A stretch of DNA of 64,000 nt from Saprospiraceae bacterium (GTDB lineage Bacteria > Bacteroidota > Bacteroidia > Chitinophagales > Saprospiraceae), in the NCBI GenBank assembly GCA_026129545.1, contig JAHCHX010000003.1, positions 248,001 through 312,000 on the forward strand, given 5' to 3'. Below are positions 43,057 through 52,616 of this stretch, piece by piece. The notes below the pieces were generated by a model. The model was not told the origin of the DNA. It made no database searches and was given only the letters and a program-made list of their open reading frames with translations. How positions within the stretch are numbered: position 1 is the first letter of the stretch; every line of letters begins with the position of its first letter. The position numbers and the translations under genes were made by a program.

Positions 43057-44238
43057 ATGTATCATCGGCCTATTTTTTCAGCACTTGAAAAGCACCTTGT
43101 TGAGCCTCAAGTGACTGTCGTCACGGGGATGCGGAGGACGGGCAAAACCACAGCGTTAAAATATCTTTTGGAAAAAACAGCCCACAAAAACAAATTGTAC
43201 CTTGATTTGGAGAGGCTGGAATATCGCCGAATCTTTACCCGAGGCAGTTTCAGCGAAATGCAAGCCGACCTTGAGTTTTTGGGGTATGATTTTGCTCAAA
43301 ACGGAATAATTGCCATAGACGAGGTGCAGCTTATCCCTGAAGTGGTTTCGTTTATCAAATACTATCACGATAACTTCCCGGTCAAGTTCCTAATTTCAGG
43401 GTCAAGTTCCTATTATCTCAAAAACCGATTCACTGAAAGTTTATCTGGCCGAAAGCGGGTTTTTGAGATATTTCCACTCGATTTTTGGGAATTCTTGAGT
43501 TTCAAACAGGTTGATTCAGCGCCTTTGCTAGGCCAAAGGCTCCAACAGTTCCGGCCTTTGGTCTTTGCTGCTTATCAGCATCATTATGAAGAGTATTTGC
43601 GGTTTGGCGGATTCCCGCAAGTAGTGCTGGCAGATTCAGCGGAAAAGAAAGTGCAGGCGCTAAACGACATCCTCAATTCTTATCTGGAATTAGACATCAA
43701 GATTTTGTCGGACTACTCGGTTATTGACGACCTTTTCAAATTAGCGACCCTTCTGTCAGCCCGTATCGGGAGCAAATTGGATTATCAGAAAATTGGTGTC
43801 CTCACTGGCCTAAACCGGCACAAAGTCAAGGATTACGTCCAATTGTTTCGGGCCACATACTTTTTGTACCTCATTGAGCCTTATTCGCTCAGTCCTGACA
43901 GAAGCATAGCCGTGCAACCCAAAATTTATATCTCCGACAACGGAATAGTTAACCAACTTGCTCAGGTTAGCAGCGGTGCCCTGTTCGAAAATTCCATTGC
44001 CAACCAACTGCTTCGGCTTGGAAACGTCCAGTATTTCCAGAAAAAAACTGGACAAGAAATTGATTTCATTTTGGACGGAGAAAGGGCGATTGAAGTGAAA
44101 GAAACCCCCAGCACATCCGATATGAAAACACTACAGAACCGAGCTGCCAGTCTCGGCATCAAAGACCATATATTGGTTGGGCGATACCCCCCGGGAAGCG
44201 AATTCCACGAGTTCGTTTGGGGCGGCTGCATTTTTTGA
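43057..44238 (+). CDS. AAA+ ATPase with DUF4143-type C-terminus
   Basis: A 393-residue ATP-binding protein of the large AAA+/DUF4143 family, common and sporadically distributed in Bacteroidota. Walker A is GMRRTGKTT (24-32), Walker B AIDEVQLI (86-93), a sensor-like FLISGSSSYYL follows, and the rest has the GRKRVFEIFPLDFWEFL and EYLRFGGFPQVVL motifs. The C-terminal half ends with a nuclease-like QEIDFILDGERAIEVK (D, E and E-V-K), which resembles a degenerate PD-(D/E)xK fold. The role is unknown; members are suspected mobile or defence-related. The gene is more AT-rich than its neighbours, consistent with transfer. Confidence 0.85.
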   Translation: MYHRPIFSALEKHLVEPQVTVVTGMRRTGKTTALKYLLEKTAHKNKLYLDLERLEYRRIFTRGSFSEMQADLEFLGYDFAQNGIIAIDEVQLIPEVVSFIKYYHDNFPVKFLISGSSSYYLKNRFTESLSGRKRVFEIFPLDFWEFLSFKQVDSAPLLGQRLQQFRPLVFAAYQHHYEEYLRFGGFPQVVLADSAEKKVQALNDILNSYLELDIKILSDYSVIDDLFKLATLLSARIGSKLDYQKIGVLTGLNRHKVKDYVQLFRATYFLYLIEPYSLSPDRSIAVQPKIYISDNGIVNQLAQVSSGALFENSIANQLLRLGNVQYFQKKTGQEIDFILDGERAIEVKETPSTSDMKTLQNRAASLGIKDHILVGRYPPGSEFHEFVWGGCIF

Positions 44239-44419
44239 CCGGACACATCTTATACCCTGATTCGCCGGGATTAATCTGACGACCATGATTAACATCCTTG
44301 ACTTTGAACAGATTGTGCTTTTAACCGTGCTTAAAACCTGACGGCGCAAAACATACTTTTTATCCTCTACCCAACCTTTTCGGAGCAAAGCGCGTGTGCT
44401 TCATAAAATTTCAATTTTT

Positions 44420-47400
44420 ATGAAAAACACAACCAACATCCTACTCACCGCTTTGATGGTGTTGCTCGGCATTGGAGCCAACGCCCAACAATTCTTCTTC
44501 TCTGCCGTACAACCCTCCTCTTGCGCCGCCGACGATGGCATCGTCACCATCGTGCCGACGCAGGGTGTGCCGCCATTCACCTATCTATGGAGCAACGGCT
44601 CCACCGAGTTGAGCATTAGAAACGTGCCTAAGGGTATCTATTCGGCCACCCTGACCGACTCGGAGGGTGCCACTGTGACTCACACTCACATCCTGAACAG
44701 CAAGGCACTGGACTTGTATCTCGCCGATGCCAAGCCCGTGGGCCATTGCAACCCGAACTCCGGCGCCTTGACTGTGGAGCCGATTGGTGGCCAGCCTCCC
44801 TACACCTACTCGTGGAGCAACGGACAGTCTGGCGCTTCGGCACAAGGGTTGACCGTCGGCACCTATTCCGTCACCGTGCAGGATGCCGCAGGGTGCGTCG
44901 CGCTGGGCGAATACGAGGTCAAATACGTCAGCATTTATTACAGCCCTTTCGCGGATGTTCACACGGTCAGTGAGCCGGACTGCGCCAATCTGAACGGCGG
45001 CGAACTTTCGGCAACCATGCTTTGGAGCGGTTTTTTGCCATACACCTACATCTGGAACACGGGGGCCACGACCGAGACCATTTCAAACCTTGCTGCCGGC
45101 GACTACTCCGTCACCGTGACGGACGGGTTGGGCTGTTCGAGCAGCAAAACTGTGACGCTGCGCAGAGCATTGACCATGCTCGGAAGCACTATTTGCGCTG
45201 GCGCTTCATCGGGCTCCGTCAGCGCAGAGTTGGTAAACGCCACCCCGCCAGTCAATTATGTGTGGAGCAATGGCCAATCGGGGCAGAGCCTCAACAACCT
45301 TTCGAGCGGCACCTACTCCGTGACGGCCACCGATGCCGTTGGTTGTAGTTCCATCAATCAGGTCAAGGTAACACTCCCGCAACTTTTCACGAACGACCTT
45401 TCACCCAAATGCTATGCTGGCAACAACGGGGTGGCCAATTGCTGGGTCAGCGGCGACGACGCGCTCAACTACCTGTGGGACAATGGTGTCACCACCGCCC
45501 TCAACAACAGCCTTAGCCCGGGAGCGCACAGTGTCACCGTGACGACTGCGCTGGGTTGCACCCTCACGAGCAGCGTGAACATCGCCGCGCCTATCGCCCC
45601 ACCCATCGAAATCAACTATGCCCCCACCCCGGCCAACTGCGCCATCGGAGCCAACGGAGCCATGAACATCAGCATCACGGGAGGCATCCCGCCGTACAAC
45701 TTTTACGCTTGGGGGCCTAATTTCAACGCCAACAACACGGCTGCCATGCAGAATCTGGCAGGCGGACAATACTACCTTTCCGTGTGGACACCCTTTCCTA
45801 ACTACTGCACCGCCAACGTCACAGCCGTGTTGCCCGATGCGGGCGGGTTTGAGCCAAGTTTGGTAGTGGAGGAACTTGATTGCGTCTCTGGCTACGGCGC
45901 TGCCGCCATCGTGGGCGTCACCATGCCCGGCACGGCGTATCAGTGGAGCATGGGTGCCACCACCCCCGACGTCCACAACCTGACGGCTGGCTCATATTCC
46001 GCCACGGTGACAGGCCAAGGCTCGTGCATCAAGTATTTCAATTTCAATTTGCCCGAAAACGATACCCTTCAATTTTTCAATGACTGCTCTGGCTTGGCGA
46101 CGGGCCAGCTGCTCAACGATTTGGGCATCGCCGGCTGCAACGGCACGGCGGGCATCCCGTTCCAGCTCATCCGCACCCAGCCATCGGGGGCGCTGAACTT
46201 CACCGATGCCAATGGCGTGTATGAGGCACAATTGCCCAATGGCAATTTTAGCATAGCGCCTGCCAATTACAACCCAACCGACATTGCCTGCCCACCGGGA
46301 GGCTCTCATTCAGTCAATTCGTTGGTCGGCGTCACCGTATCGGGACTCGATTTTCACTTTTACAATCCCAACCCCACCGACCACCGGGTGCGGCAAAAAG
46401 CCTTGCGCACCGCGCAACCGGGCTTCCCATACTCGCTGCGCATTGACGTGTGCAACGACGGCAACAACGCGCCCAACGGCACCGTCGCGCTGGAATACGG
46501 CAATTTCTTCGGCAGCATGGCAGCGGCACATTTCGCCCAGCACGCGGGCACGTTCTCTTTTGCCTCCGAAATGGCGGGCAGCCCGAACAACGAAGCCACC
46601 TTCACCTTCCCCAGCATCGCGCCCGGCGGGTGCGAGCTGTTGCAAATTGATTTTGAAACGCCAACGACCACGCCAGCCAACACGGAATTTATCACCCGCG
46701 CCTCCGTGACGCCGACGAGCGGAGACCCAACTCCCGACAACAACGTTTCGACCCTGTTCAACACGGTGGTCGGCTCGTTCGACCCCAACAGCGTGTTCGC
46801 CTACCCTGCCCGTAATGGCAACCCCCGCGACGGCGGCGACATTCTGCGCAACGTGGACCGCACGATTACTTACCAGATTTTTTTCCAAAACACGGGGACG
46901 GCGGCGGCCAATCTCGTCATCGTGCGCGACACGATGGATGCGCGACTGAACCTCGCCACCATCCGCAACATCACGGCTTCGCACGACGTGAAGGTGAGCA
47001 TAGAAGGCGACAATGATGTGCTGGTGTTCAAATTCCCAAACATCAACCTGCCCGACTCGACAGCGGACTACGCCAACAGCATCGGCTCCATCCAGTATGA
47101 AATTGACCTTATGCCCAACCTGCCCGTCGGCACCGAGGTGATGAAGCACGCGGCTATTTATTTCGACTTCAACAGCCCCATCATCACGAACGAAAACGTG
47201 CTGAAAGTGGCCGAAACCAGCTCGCTCACAACCATTGCAAAAGCCAATAGCGCGCTCGTTCTTTTCCCCAACCCTGCCGACCAATACTTTGGGTTGCGCA
47301 GCGAAAGCGGTGGCGAGCTGAGCATTTTCAACGCAATGGGCAGCTTGGTGTCGCGGCAATCGGTGAATCCGGGCTTGCAACGTGTCCCGACAGTTGACTT

Positions 47401-47476
47401 GCCCAACGGCATTTACTTGGTTCGCTTGGATGCTGGCGGCTTGGTGCAAACAGGAAAGGTGGTGGTGAGCCATTGA
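44420..47476 (+). CDS. Large T9SS adhesin-like protein with SprB-like repeats
   Basis: A 1018-residue secreted protein. ATG 44420 opens the signal peptide (MKNTTNILLTALMVLLGIGA). Residues about 25-560 are SprB-like repeats with the pattern PPYTYxWSNGxS ... LxxGxYSVTVxDxxGC, at least seven units. About 560-640 is a SdrD/CNA-B-like module (NDLGIAGCNGTAGIPFQLI). About 765-925 is a DUF11/DUF7619-like conserved-repeat domain (FDPNSVFAYP, YQIFFQNTGTAAANLVIVRD, AAIYFDFNSPIITNEN). The last 75 residues (ALVLFPNPADQYFGLRS ... GLVQTGKVVVSH) are a T9SS type-A sorting domain. It is probably cell-surface and adhesive. It is closed by a strong terminator. Confidence 0.88.
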   Translation: MKNTTNILLTALMVLLGIGANAQQFFFSAVQPSSCAADDGIVTIVPTQGVPPFTYLWSNGSTELSIRNVPKGIYSATLTDSEGATVTHTHILNSKALDLYLADAKPVGHCNPNSGALTVEPIGGQPPYTYSWSNGQSGASAQGLTVGTYSVTVQDAAGCVALGEYEVKYVSIYYSPFADVHTVSEPDCANLNGGELSATMLWSGFLPYTYIWNTGATTETISNLAAGDYSVTVTDGLGCSSSKTVTLRRALTMLGSTICAGASSGSVSAELVNATPPVNYVWSNGQSGQSLNNLSSGTYSVTATDAVGCSSINQVKVTLPQLFTNDLSPKCYAGNNGVANCWVSGDDALNYLWDNGVTTALNNSLSPGAHSVTVTTALGCTLTSSVNIAAPIAPPIEINYAPTPANCAIGANGAMNISITGGIPPYNFYAWGPNFNANNTAAMQNLAGGQYYLSVWTPFPNYCTANVTAVLPDAGGFEPSLVVEELDCVSGYGAAAIVGVTMPGTAYQWSMGATTPDVHNLTAGSYSATVTGQGSCIKYFNFNLPENDTLQFFNDCSGLATGQLLNDLGIAGCNGTAGIPFQLIRTQPSGALNFTDANGVYEAQLPNGNFSIAPANYNPTDIACPPGGSHSVNSLVGVTVSGLDFHFYNPNPTDHRVRQKALRTAQPGFPYSLRIDVCNDGNNAPNGTVALEYGNFFGSMAAAHFAQHAGTFSFASEMAGSPNNEATFTFPSIAPGGCELLQIDFETPTTTPANTEFITRASVTPTSGDPTPDNNVSTLFNTVVGSFDPNSVFAYPARNGNPRDGGDILRNVDRTITYQIFFQNTGTAAANLVIVRDTMDARLNLATIRNITASHDVKVSIEGDNDVLVFKFPNINLPDSTADYANSIGSIQYEIDLMPNLPVGTEVMKHAAIYFDFNSPIITNENVLKVAETSSLTTIAKANSALVLFPNPADQYFGLRSESGGELSIFNAMGSLVSRQSVNPGLQRVPTVDLPNGIYLVRLDAGGLVQTGKVVVSH

Positions 47477-47503
47477 CACGAAGATTCCCAAAGACTTCTT
47501 GGG

Positions 47504-47540
47504 CGGCAGCGCGACGTTTGTGTCGCGCTGCCGTTTTTTT
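47504..47540 (+). terminator. Strong terminator after the T9SS adhesin gene
   Basis: A perfect 12-bp stem (CGGCAGCGCGAC/GTCGCGCTGCCG), loop GTTTGT, then seven T residues; 27 bases after the stop codon. Confidence 0.92.
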
Positions 47541-47654
47541 AGGGCTAAAAGCACAGGAGATTGCTGCGCCAATTTCTTCCAGTGTTTGTTCGCTCCTATT
47601 ACATACATTTGGCACTTTGATTCACACTTTCTGCCCCTATCAAGTTTGCCCTCC

Positions 47655-50162
47655 ATGAGACGCGACACTTGGCAACGCCCAACCGATGAATGGCTCCAAT
47701 CCCTTCGAGCCACCCGCACCGGGCTAACCCAGTCCGAAGCAGACAAGCGATTGCGCGCTCGTTTACAGAAAGAAAAAGTGATGCCTGGGTGGTGGAGAGC
47801 AGTTTCGCTGTTTTTCCGTCAATTCAAAAACCCATTGGTGCTCTTATTGGCAGTGGCAGTCGCTTTGGCTGCCGTGCTGGGCGATTTCACCAATTCCGCT
47901 ATCGTGTTCGGCATTCTGTTGCTGACGGGCATACTGGGTTTTTGGCAAGAATACAAAGCCGACCGAGCGGTGAAAAAATTGCGCGAGCTGGTGAAATCGC
48001 AGTCCCGTGTGCGGCGCGACGGCAGATGGGTGGACATCCCGCAGAACGAAGTAGTGGAGGGCGATTGCGTGCAGCTGACGGCTGGCGACATGATTCCGGG
48101 CGACTGTCTGCTATTGGAAGCCAAGGATTTGCACGTCAATGAGGCGGCGCTGACCGGAGAGTCGTTTCCGGTAGAAAAAGAGGTTCCACTCTCTGGCACA
48201 GATGAGGAACAGCCCAAACGCCACATTCTTTTTCAGGGCTGCAATGTGGTGAGCGGCACGGCTGAAGCACTTGTGGTGAAAGTGGGCAAAGACACCGAAC
48301 TGGGAAAAATCACGCACGACTTGCAATTCAGCGAGCAACCTACCGCATTCGAGCGGGGCATCAGCGATTTTGGTTTTTTGTTGATTCGGCTCACCCTGTT
48401 GCTTGCCATCGGTATCCTGATTTTCAACATCCTGCTGGGGCGTCCGGCTGTTGAGTCCATCTTTTTTGCGCTGGCATTGGCCGTCGGCATGGCACCCGAG
48501 CTGCTGCCAGCCATCATGGTGACCACGCTTTCTTCAGGCGCTTTGCGCATGGCGCAACAAAAAGTAGTGGTAAAAAAATTGGCTGCCATCCAGAACCTCG
48601 GCGCCATTGACGTTTTGTGCTCGGACAAGACAGGAACGCTCACGGAAGGCACCGTCAAAGTACACGCCACGCTCGACTGGCAGGGCCACCCCTCCGAAAA
48701 GGTGCGTCAATACGCCTACCTGAATGCTTTTTTTGAATCGGGCTTCAACAACCCCATTGACCTTGCGCTACGCAATCTCCCCGACACCAACAAACAAGGT
48801 TTCTCCAAAGTGGATGAAGTACCCTACGATTTCATCCGCAAACGCCTCAGTGTGGTGGTAGAGGAAAATGAGAAGCATTGGATGATTACCAAAGGAGCCT
48901 TGAACAACGTGTTGGAGGTGTGCCATTTAGTGGAAAAAGGCGAACAGTCGGAGCTGCTCGCAAACGTTCGAGACAGTATCCTGCAAGCGTGCGAACACTA
49001 TGGCCGCGAGGGCTTCAGAGTGTTGGGGCTGGCTTACAAAGACATCACGGGCGACCCGGTCATCAATCGGGACGATGAGACGGAAATGATTTTCCTCGGC
49101 TTCATCTTGCTCTTTGACCCTCCCAAAGCAGGTGTCGGAAACACGCTTGACAAGCTTGAGCGTGCAGGCGTGCGGCTGAAGATTATCAGCGGCGACAACG
49201 AGTATTCCGTGCGGCACACGGCTGAAGCCATCGGCTTATCCGCCTCCAAAGTGCTGACCGGGCAACAATTGCAGCATATCGGCGACGATGCCCTGCCGAC
49301 ACTCGCCACTCAGACCGACCTTTTTGCCGAAGTGGAGCCTCATCAAAAGGAACGGCTCATCCGCGCGCTTTCTGCCAAAGGCAGCGTCGTAGGGTACCTC
49401 GGCGATGGCATCAACGACGCGCCCGCCCTCAAAGCCGCCGACGTGGGCATCTCGGTGGATAGCGGCGTGGACGTGGCCAAAGAAGCCGCCGACATCGTGC
49501 TGCTCGACAAAGACTTCGATGTACTGCTGCAAGGCATCGTGGAAGGCCGCCGCACTTACCTCAATACGCTGAAATACATTTTCATCACTACCAGCGCCAA
49601 CTTCGGCAATATGTTCAGCCTCGCCGGGGTGTCGCTGCTCATTCCCTATCTGCCACTCCTGCCCAAGCAGATTCTGCTGCTCAATTTTTTATCCGACATT
49701 CCCGCGCTTTTCATCGCTTCCGACAAGGTGGATGAGGAAAACCTGCAACAGCCGAAAAAGTGGAACGTGACATTGATTCGTCGTTTCATGTTCCTCTTTG
49801 GCGTGCAAAGTTCGGTGTTCGACTACCTCACGTTTGCGGTGTTGTTGCTGGTTTTCAAGGTGCAGGAATCTGTGTTTCAGACCGCTTGGTTCGTCGAATC
49901 CGTCATCACCGAAGTGCTGATTTTGCTCATTATCCGCACGACACGTCGAGCTTGGCGCAGCAAGCCCAGCCCGTGGTTGTTGTGGACGGGGCTATTGGTA
50001 GTCGCTGTCACGGTGGCCATTCCTTACCTGCCGTTTGCGTCGTTGTTCGGCTTTCAGCCGCTCCCGCCGGGTTTGCTGGCAGGCATGGTTGGCATCGCGC
50101 TGGCGTATGCGCTGCTCGCCGAATTTTTGAAGGGAAAGTTCTTCCGGTATGCGAGTCTCTGA
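47655..50162 (+). CDS. mgtA: Mg2+-transporting P-type ATPase
   Basis: An 835-residue P3B-type ATPase that imports Mg2+ with ATP hydrolysis. The phosphorylated aspartate is D324 (CSDKTGTLTEG), the actuator loop reads ALTGESFPVEKE, TM4 carries MAPELLPAIMVT, typical of MgtA/MgtB, and the hinge is GYLGDGINDAPALKAADVGISV. Ten membrane segments are expected. Length is slightly under the enterobacterial 895 because the N-terminus is short. The upstream part of the frame (from 47499) lies inside the terminator of the previous gene, so ATG 47655 is the start. No MgtC or leader regulation is visible. Confidence 0.93.
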   Translation: MRRDTWQRPTDEWLQSLRATRTGLTQSEADKRLRARLQKEKVMPGWWRAVSLFFRQFKNPLVLLLAVAVALAAVLGDFTNSAIVFGILLLTGILGFWQEYKADRAVKKLRELVKSQSRVRRDGRWVDIPQNEVVEGDCVQLTAGDMIPGDCLLLEAKDLHVNEAALTGESFPVEKEVPLSGTDEEQPKRHILFQGCNVVSGTAEALVVKVGKDTELGKITHDLQFSEQPTAFERGISDFGFLLIRLTLLLAIGILIFNILLGRPAVESIFFALALAVGMAPELLPAIMVTTLSSGALRMAQQKVVVKKLAAIQNLGAIDVLCSDKTGTLTEGTVKVHATLDWQGHPSEKVRQYAYLNAFFESGFNNPIDLALRNLPDTNKQGFSKVDEVPYDFIRKRLSVVVEENEKHWMITKGALNNVLEVCHLVEKGEQSELLANVRDSILQACEHYGREGFRVLGLAYKDITGDPVINRDDETEMIFLGFILLFDPPKAGVGNTLDKLERAGVRLKIISGDNEYSVRHTAEAIGLSASKVLTGQQLQHIGDDALPTLATQTDLFAEVEPHQKERLIRALSAKGSVVGYLGDGINDAPALKAADVGISVDSGVDVAKEAADIVLLDKDFDVLLQGIVEGRRTYLNTLKYIFITTSANFGNMFSLAGVSLLIPYLPLLPKQILLLNFLSDIPALFIASDKVDEENLQQPKKWNVTLIRRFMFLFGVQSSVFDYLTFAVLLLVFKVQESVFQTAWFVESVITEVLILLIIRTTRRAWRSKPSPWLLWTGLLVVAVTVAIPYLPFASLFGFQPLPPGLLAGMVGIALAYALLAEFLKGKFFRYASL

Positions 50163-50395
50163 GAACAAGCACGGCTGAACAAACGCCACTCTCTCCCGCG
50201 TTCAGCCCGCAAAAAAGTCTCCAACCTTACACTTTTTCCCCTTTTAATTTTCTTTTAACCCCGCTTTAATGTCACTCCCCTCGTTGCGGCAAAACCTTTG
50301 CAACGTCGGCGCTCACGCTTTTCGGCTATCATCCCTCCCCCCATTGCCGACAGTGTTTTCCCAACCGTATTTACTCATCATCATTAATCTTCACT

Positions 50396-51319
50396 ATGAG
50401 AAACTTCTTTCAGTCAAAACGCTTCTACATCGTTGCCGGGATATTGCTGCTGTTGGCGCTCGGCACCACCGCCTTCTTCTGGCAAAAATCCAACAGCCTT
50501 GGCAGTGAAAACAAACGGCTCATCGCAGAAACGCAGGCATTGGAGTTGGAAAAAGCAACCCTGGAAGCCTCGCTCGACAGTCTGACACTTTCCTACGACA
50601 ACCTGCGCGCCGAGCATGAAGACCTGCGCGGCAAGGAGGCCAGCTCCGCCACCCTGATTGCCGAAAAAGACGCTGCCATCAAAAAAATCAAGGCGCAGAG
50701 CAAACGCGACCTCGAATCGCTTCGCAAACAGGTGGAAGACCTGCGCAGAATCAAAATCGAGTACGAGACCCTCATCAGCGCCCTGCGCAGCGAAAACGAC
50801 CAACTCCGCGCCGAAAACGAACGGCTGGCAGGCGAAAACTCCCAACTCCGCGGCGAAAACGCCGACCTGAGCGGCCAAGTGGGCAGCCTCGCCAAGCAAT
50901 TGGAGGAGCAAATCAGAAAGACACAGAGCGCCAAATTCAAGGCCACTTCTTTCAGAGTGGAAGTAGAACGCCGCAACGACAAACTGACCACGCGCGCCAA
51001 AAGAGCGCGGGAGATATTGGTCAGCTTCGACTTGGCTGATGTGCCTCAAGAATACCAAGGCGCTCAAAAGCTCTATCTGGCCATCACGGACGACAAAGGT
51101 CGCCCTGTACCCTCTGCCAATCCCATCAAAGCCAGCGTGGAAGCACCCACAGGACCAGTGGCCATCATCGCGCAGCAAGTGAAGGCCGTAGCCGTCGGCA
51201 ACACGCAGCGGCTGTCATTCTCTTACAAGTTCGACGAAAAAATAAAGCCGGGCAACTATGTGGTTGCCATTTATTGCGATACGGGTTTGCTCGGAGCTGC
51301 CAGCTTCCGGCTGACCTGA
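50396..51319 (+). CDS. Membrane-anchored coiled-coil protein of unknown function
   Basis: A 307-residue protein. One N-terminal membrane helix (FYIVAGILLLLALGTTAFF, residues about 10-28) is followed by a long coiled coil (about 33-180) with regular LRxEN repeats, and a C-terminal beta domain (about 195-307, ending GNYVVAIYCDTGLLGAASFRLT). The beta part appears in other Bacteroidota single-pass coiled-coil proteins of unknown role. It is probably periplasmic-facing. It stands alone and is followed by a strong terminator. Confidence 0.8.
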   Translation: MRNFFQSKRFYIVAGILLLLALGTTAFFWQKSNSLGSENKRLIAETQALELEKATLEASLDSLTLSYDNLRAEHEDLRGKEASSATLIAEKDAAIKKIKAQSKRDLESLRKQVEDLRRIKIEYETLISALRSENDQLRAENERLAGENSQLRGENADLSGQVGSLAKQLEEQIRKTQSAKFKATSFRVEVERRNDKLTTRAKRAREILVSFDLADVPQEYQGAQKLYLAITDDKGRPVPSANPIKASVEAPTGPVAIIAQQVKAVAVGNTQRLSFSYKFDEKIKPGNYVVAIYCDTGLLGAASFRLT

Positions 51320-51348
51320 CGAAGAAAACTATGCAAGTTCATCGAAGC

Positions 51349-51393
51349 GACCGCTTCCCCGACGAAAGTTGCCGGGGAGCGGTCTTCTTTTTT
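51349..51393 (+). terminator. Terminator after the coiled-coil gene
   Basis: GACCGCT.CCCCG pairs with CGGGGAGCGGTC across an 11-nt loop, followed by TTCTTTTTTT. The MITE-like element begins directly after its T-run. Confidence 0.88.
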
Positions 51394-51555
51394 AGACTTG
51401 TTGCGGTGGAGGGTTTTGAGTGAAGGGAATTGTCATTTTTTCGACTGGCAAGGCAAATTTTGCAATCTAAATCGGGCATATTCGCCGAAAAATTTAACGA
51501 AGCCAGTCGGAAAAAGGGCTTTCCATTTGCCAAAGGCCTCTACCGCAACAAGTCT
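51394..51555. mobile_element. MITE-like element, 162 bp
   Basis: Terminal inverted repeats of 19 bp (51394-51412 and 51537-51555) match with one mismatch and begin AGACTTGTTGCGGT. An inner inverted pair CGACTGGC/GCCAGTCG makes the whole a foldback. There is no coding content. Both flanks have T/A-rich TTT, a possible duplicated target. No related transposase is in the window. Confidence 0.65.
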
Positions 51556-51605
51556 TTTAAAGCATATTGGGCAAGTTGAGCGAAGAATGAGACCTTTGCA
51601 CCTGC

Positions 51606-52538
51606 ATGAGCACGACGACTTCCACACCCATTTTGTTTCTTGTTTTCAATCGCCCCGAGCACACGAGCAGAGTGTTCGAGCGCATTCGGGCAGCCCGCCC
51701 CACCCGCCTTTATGTGAGCGCCGACGGCCCACGGGCACACGTCGCCACCGATGCCGAAAACAGTCGTTTGACCCGCCAAGTCATCGAAAGCATGGATTGG
51801 GAATGTTCCGTTAAAACGCTTTACCGCGAGCGGAATCTCGGATGCCGCCCTGCCGTCCAGTCGGGCATTGATTGGTTTTTTGAAAACGAGGAGGCTGGCA
51901 TCATTCTGGAAGACGACTGCCTGCCCGACCTTTCTTTTTTCCGATTTTGCGCCGAAATGTTGGAGCGATACGCTGACGACGAGCGCGTCATGCATATTTC
52001 TGGAAACAACCCCGCGGCACGAGCCTGCCGCAAGGTGCCTACGAGTTATGTGTTTTCAAAATTCTCCTTCATTTGGGGGTGGGCATCTTGGCGACGGGCA
52101 TGGCGGCACTACGACGGGACGTTCCGAATGTTGGAACAAGCTCCTCAACGGGCCGAACGCCTCATTGCCGATGCAGCGAAAAACCCCACCGCCGCCCGCT
52201 ATTTGCTCGACAAATTTCTCCGCACCCGCGACGGCGAACTCAACACTTGGGACTATGCTTGGTTCTACTCCATCTTGATGAACGAGGGGTGGTGCGCCAA
52301 CTCAGCTTCCAACCTGGTGGAAAACATCGGCTTCGACCAAGCGGCCACGCACACCAACCAACGACGTGCCATCGCCAGCCAACACTCAAAGGTCGCGCCG
52401 GCACAATTCCCCCTGCGACACCCCGACCAAATAGCGCGAGACGAACGCATCGAGCGTGCCTTTTTTCACGCCTCGCAGAAAGGACGCTTGGGTTTGCTGC
52501 TGCGACAAATCGCGCCCGATTTGTTCTTCAAAAAATAA
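51606..52538 (+). CDS. GNT-I-like/HlpA-type glycosyltransferase
   Basis: A 310-residue soluble glycosyltransferase of the GT-A fold. It starts PILFLVFNRPEHTSRVFERIRAA, has LYVSADGPR near residue 36, and the nucleotide-sugar metal motif is EDDC at 102-105 (GIILEDDCLPD). The segment FSFIWGWASWRRAW is typical of the sugar-transferase family annotated as hemolytic protein HlpA-like. The acceptor is unknown; it probably acts in cell-surface glycan assembly. It is followed by an MFS transporter 78 bases downstream on the same strand. Confidence 0.85.
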   Translation: MSTTTSTPILFLVFNRPEHTSRVFERIRAARPTRLYVSADGPRAHVATDAENSRLTRQVIESMDWECSVKTLYRERNLGCRPAVQSGIDWFFENEEAGIILEDDCLPDLSFFRFCAEMLERYADDERVMHISGNNPAARACRKVPTSYVFSKFSFIWGWASWRRAWRHYDGTFRMLEQAPQRAERLIADAAKNPTAARYLLDKFLRTRDGELNTWDYAWFYSILMNEGWCANSASNLVENIGFDQAATHTNQRRAIASQHSKVAPAQFPLRHPDQIARDERIERAFFHASQKGRLGLLLRQIAPDLFFKK

Positions 52539-52616
52539 CGCAAGTCGCAAGCATACCTCGCACCACCAAATTTTGAGCATGACTAAAATCGCAATCTGCC
52601 GTTACTTAGCGCCCTG

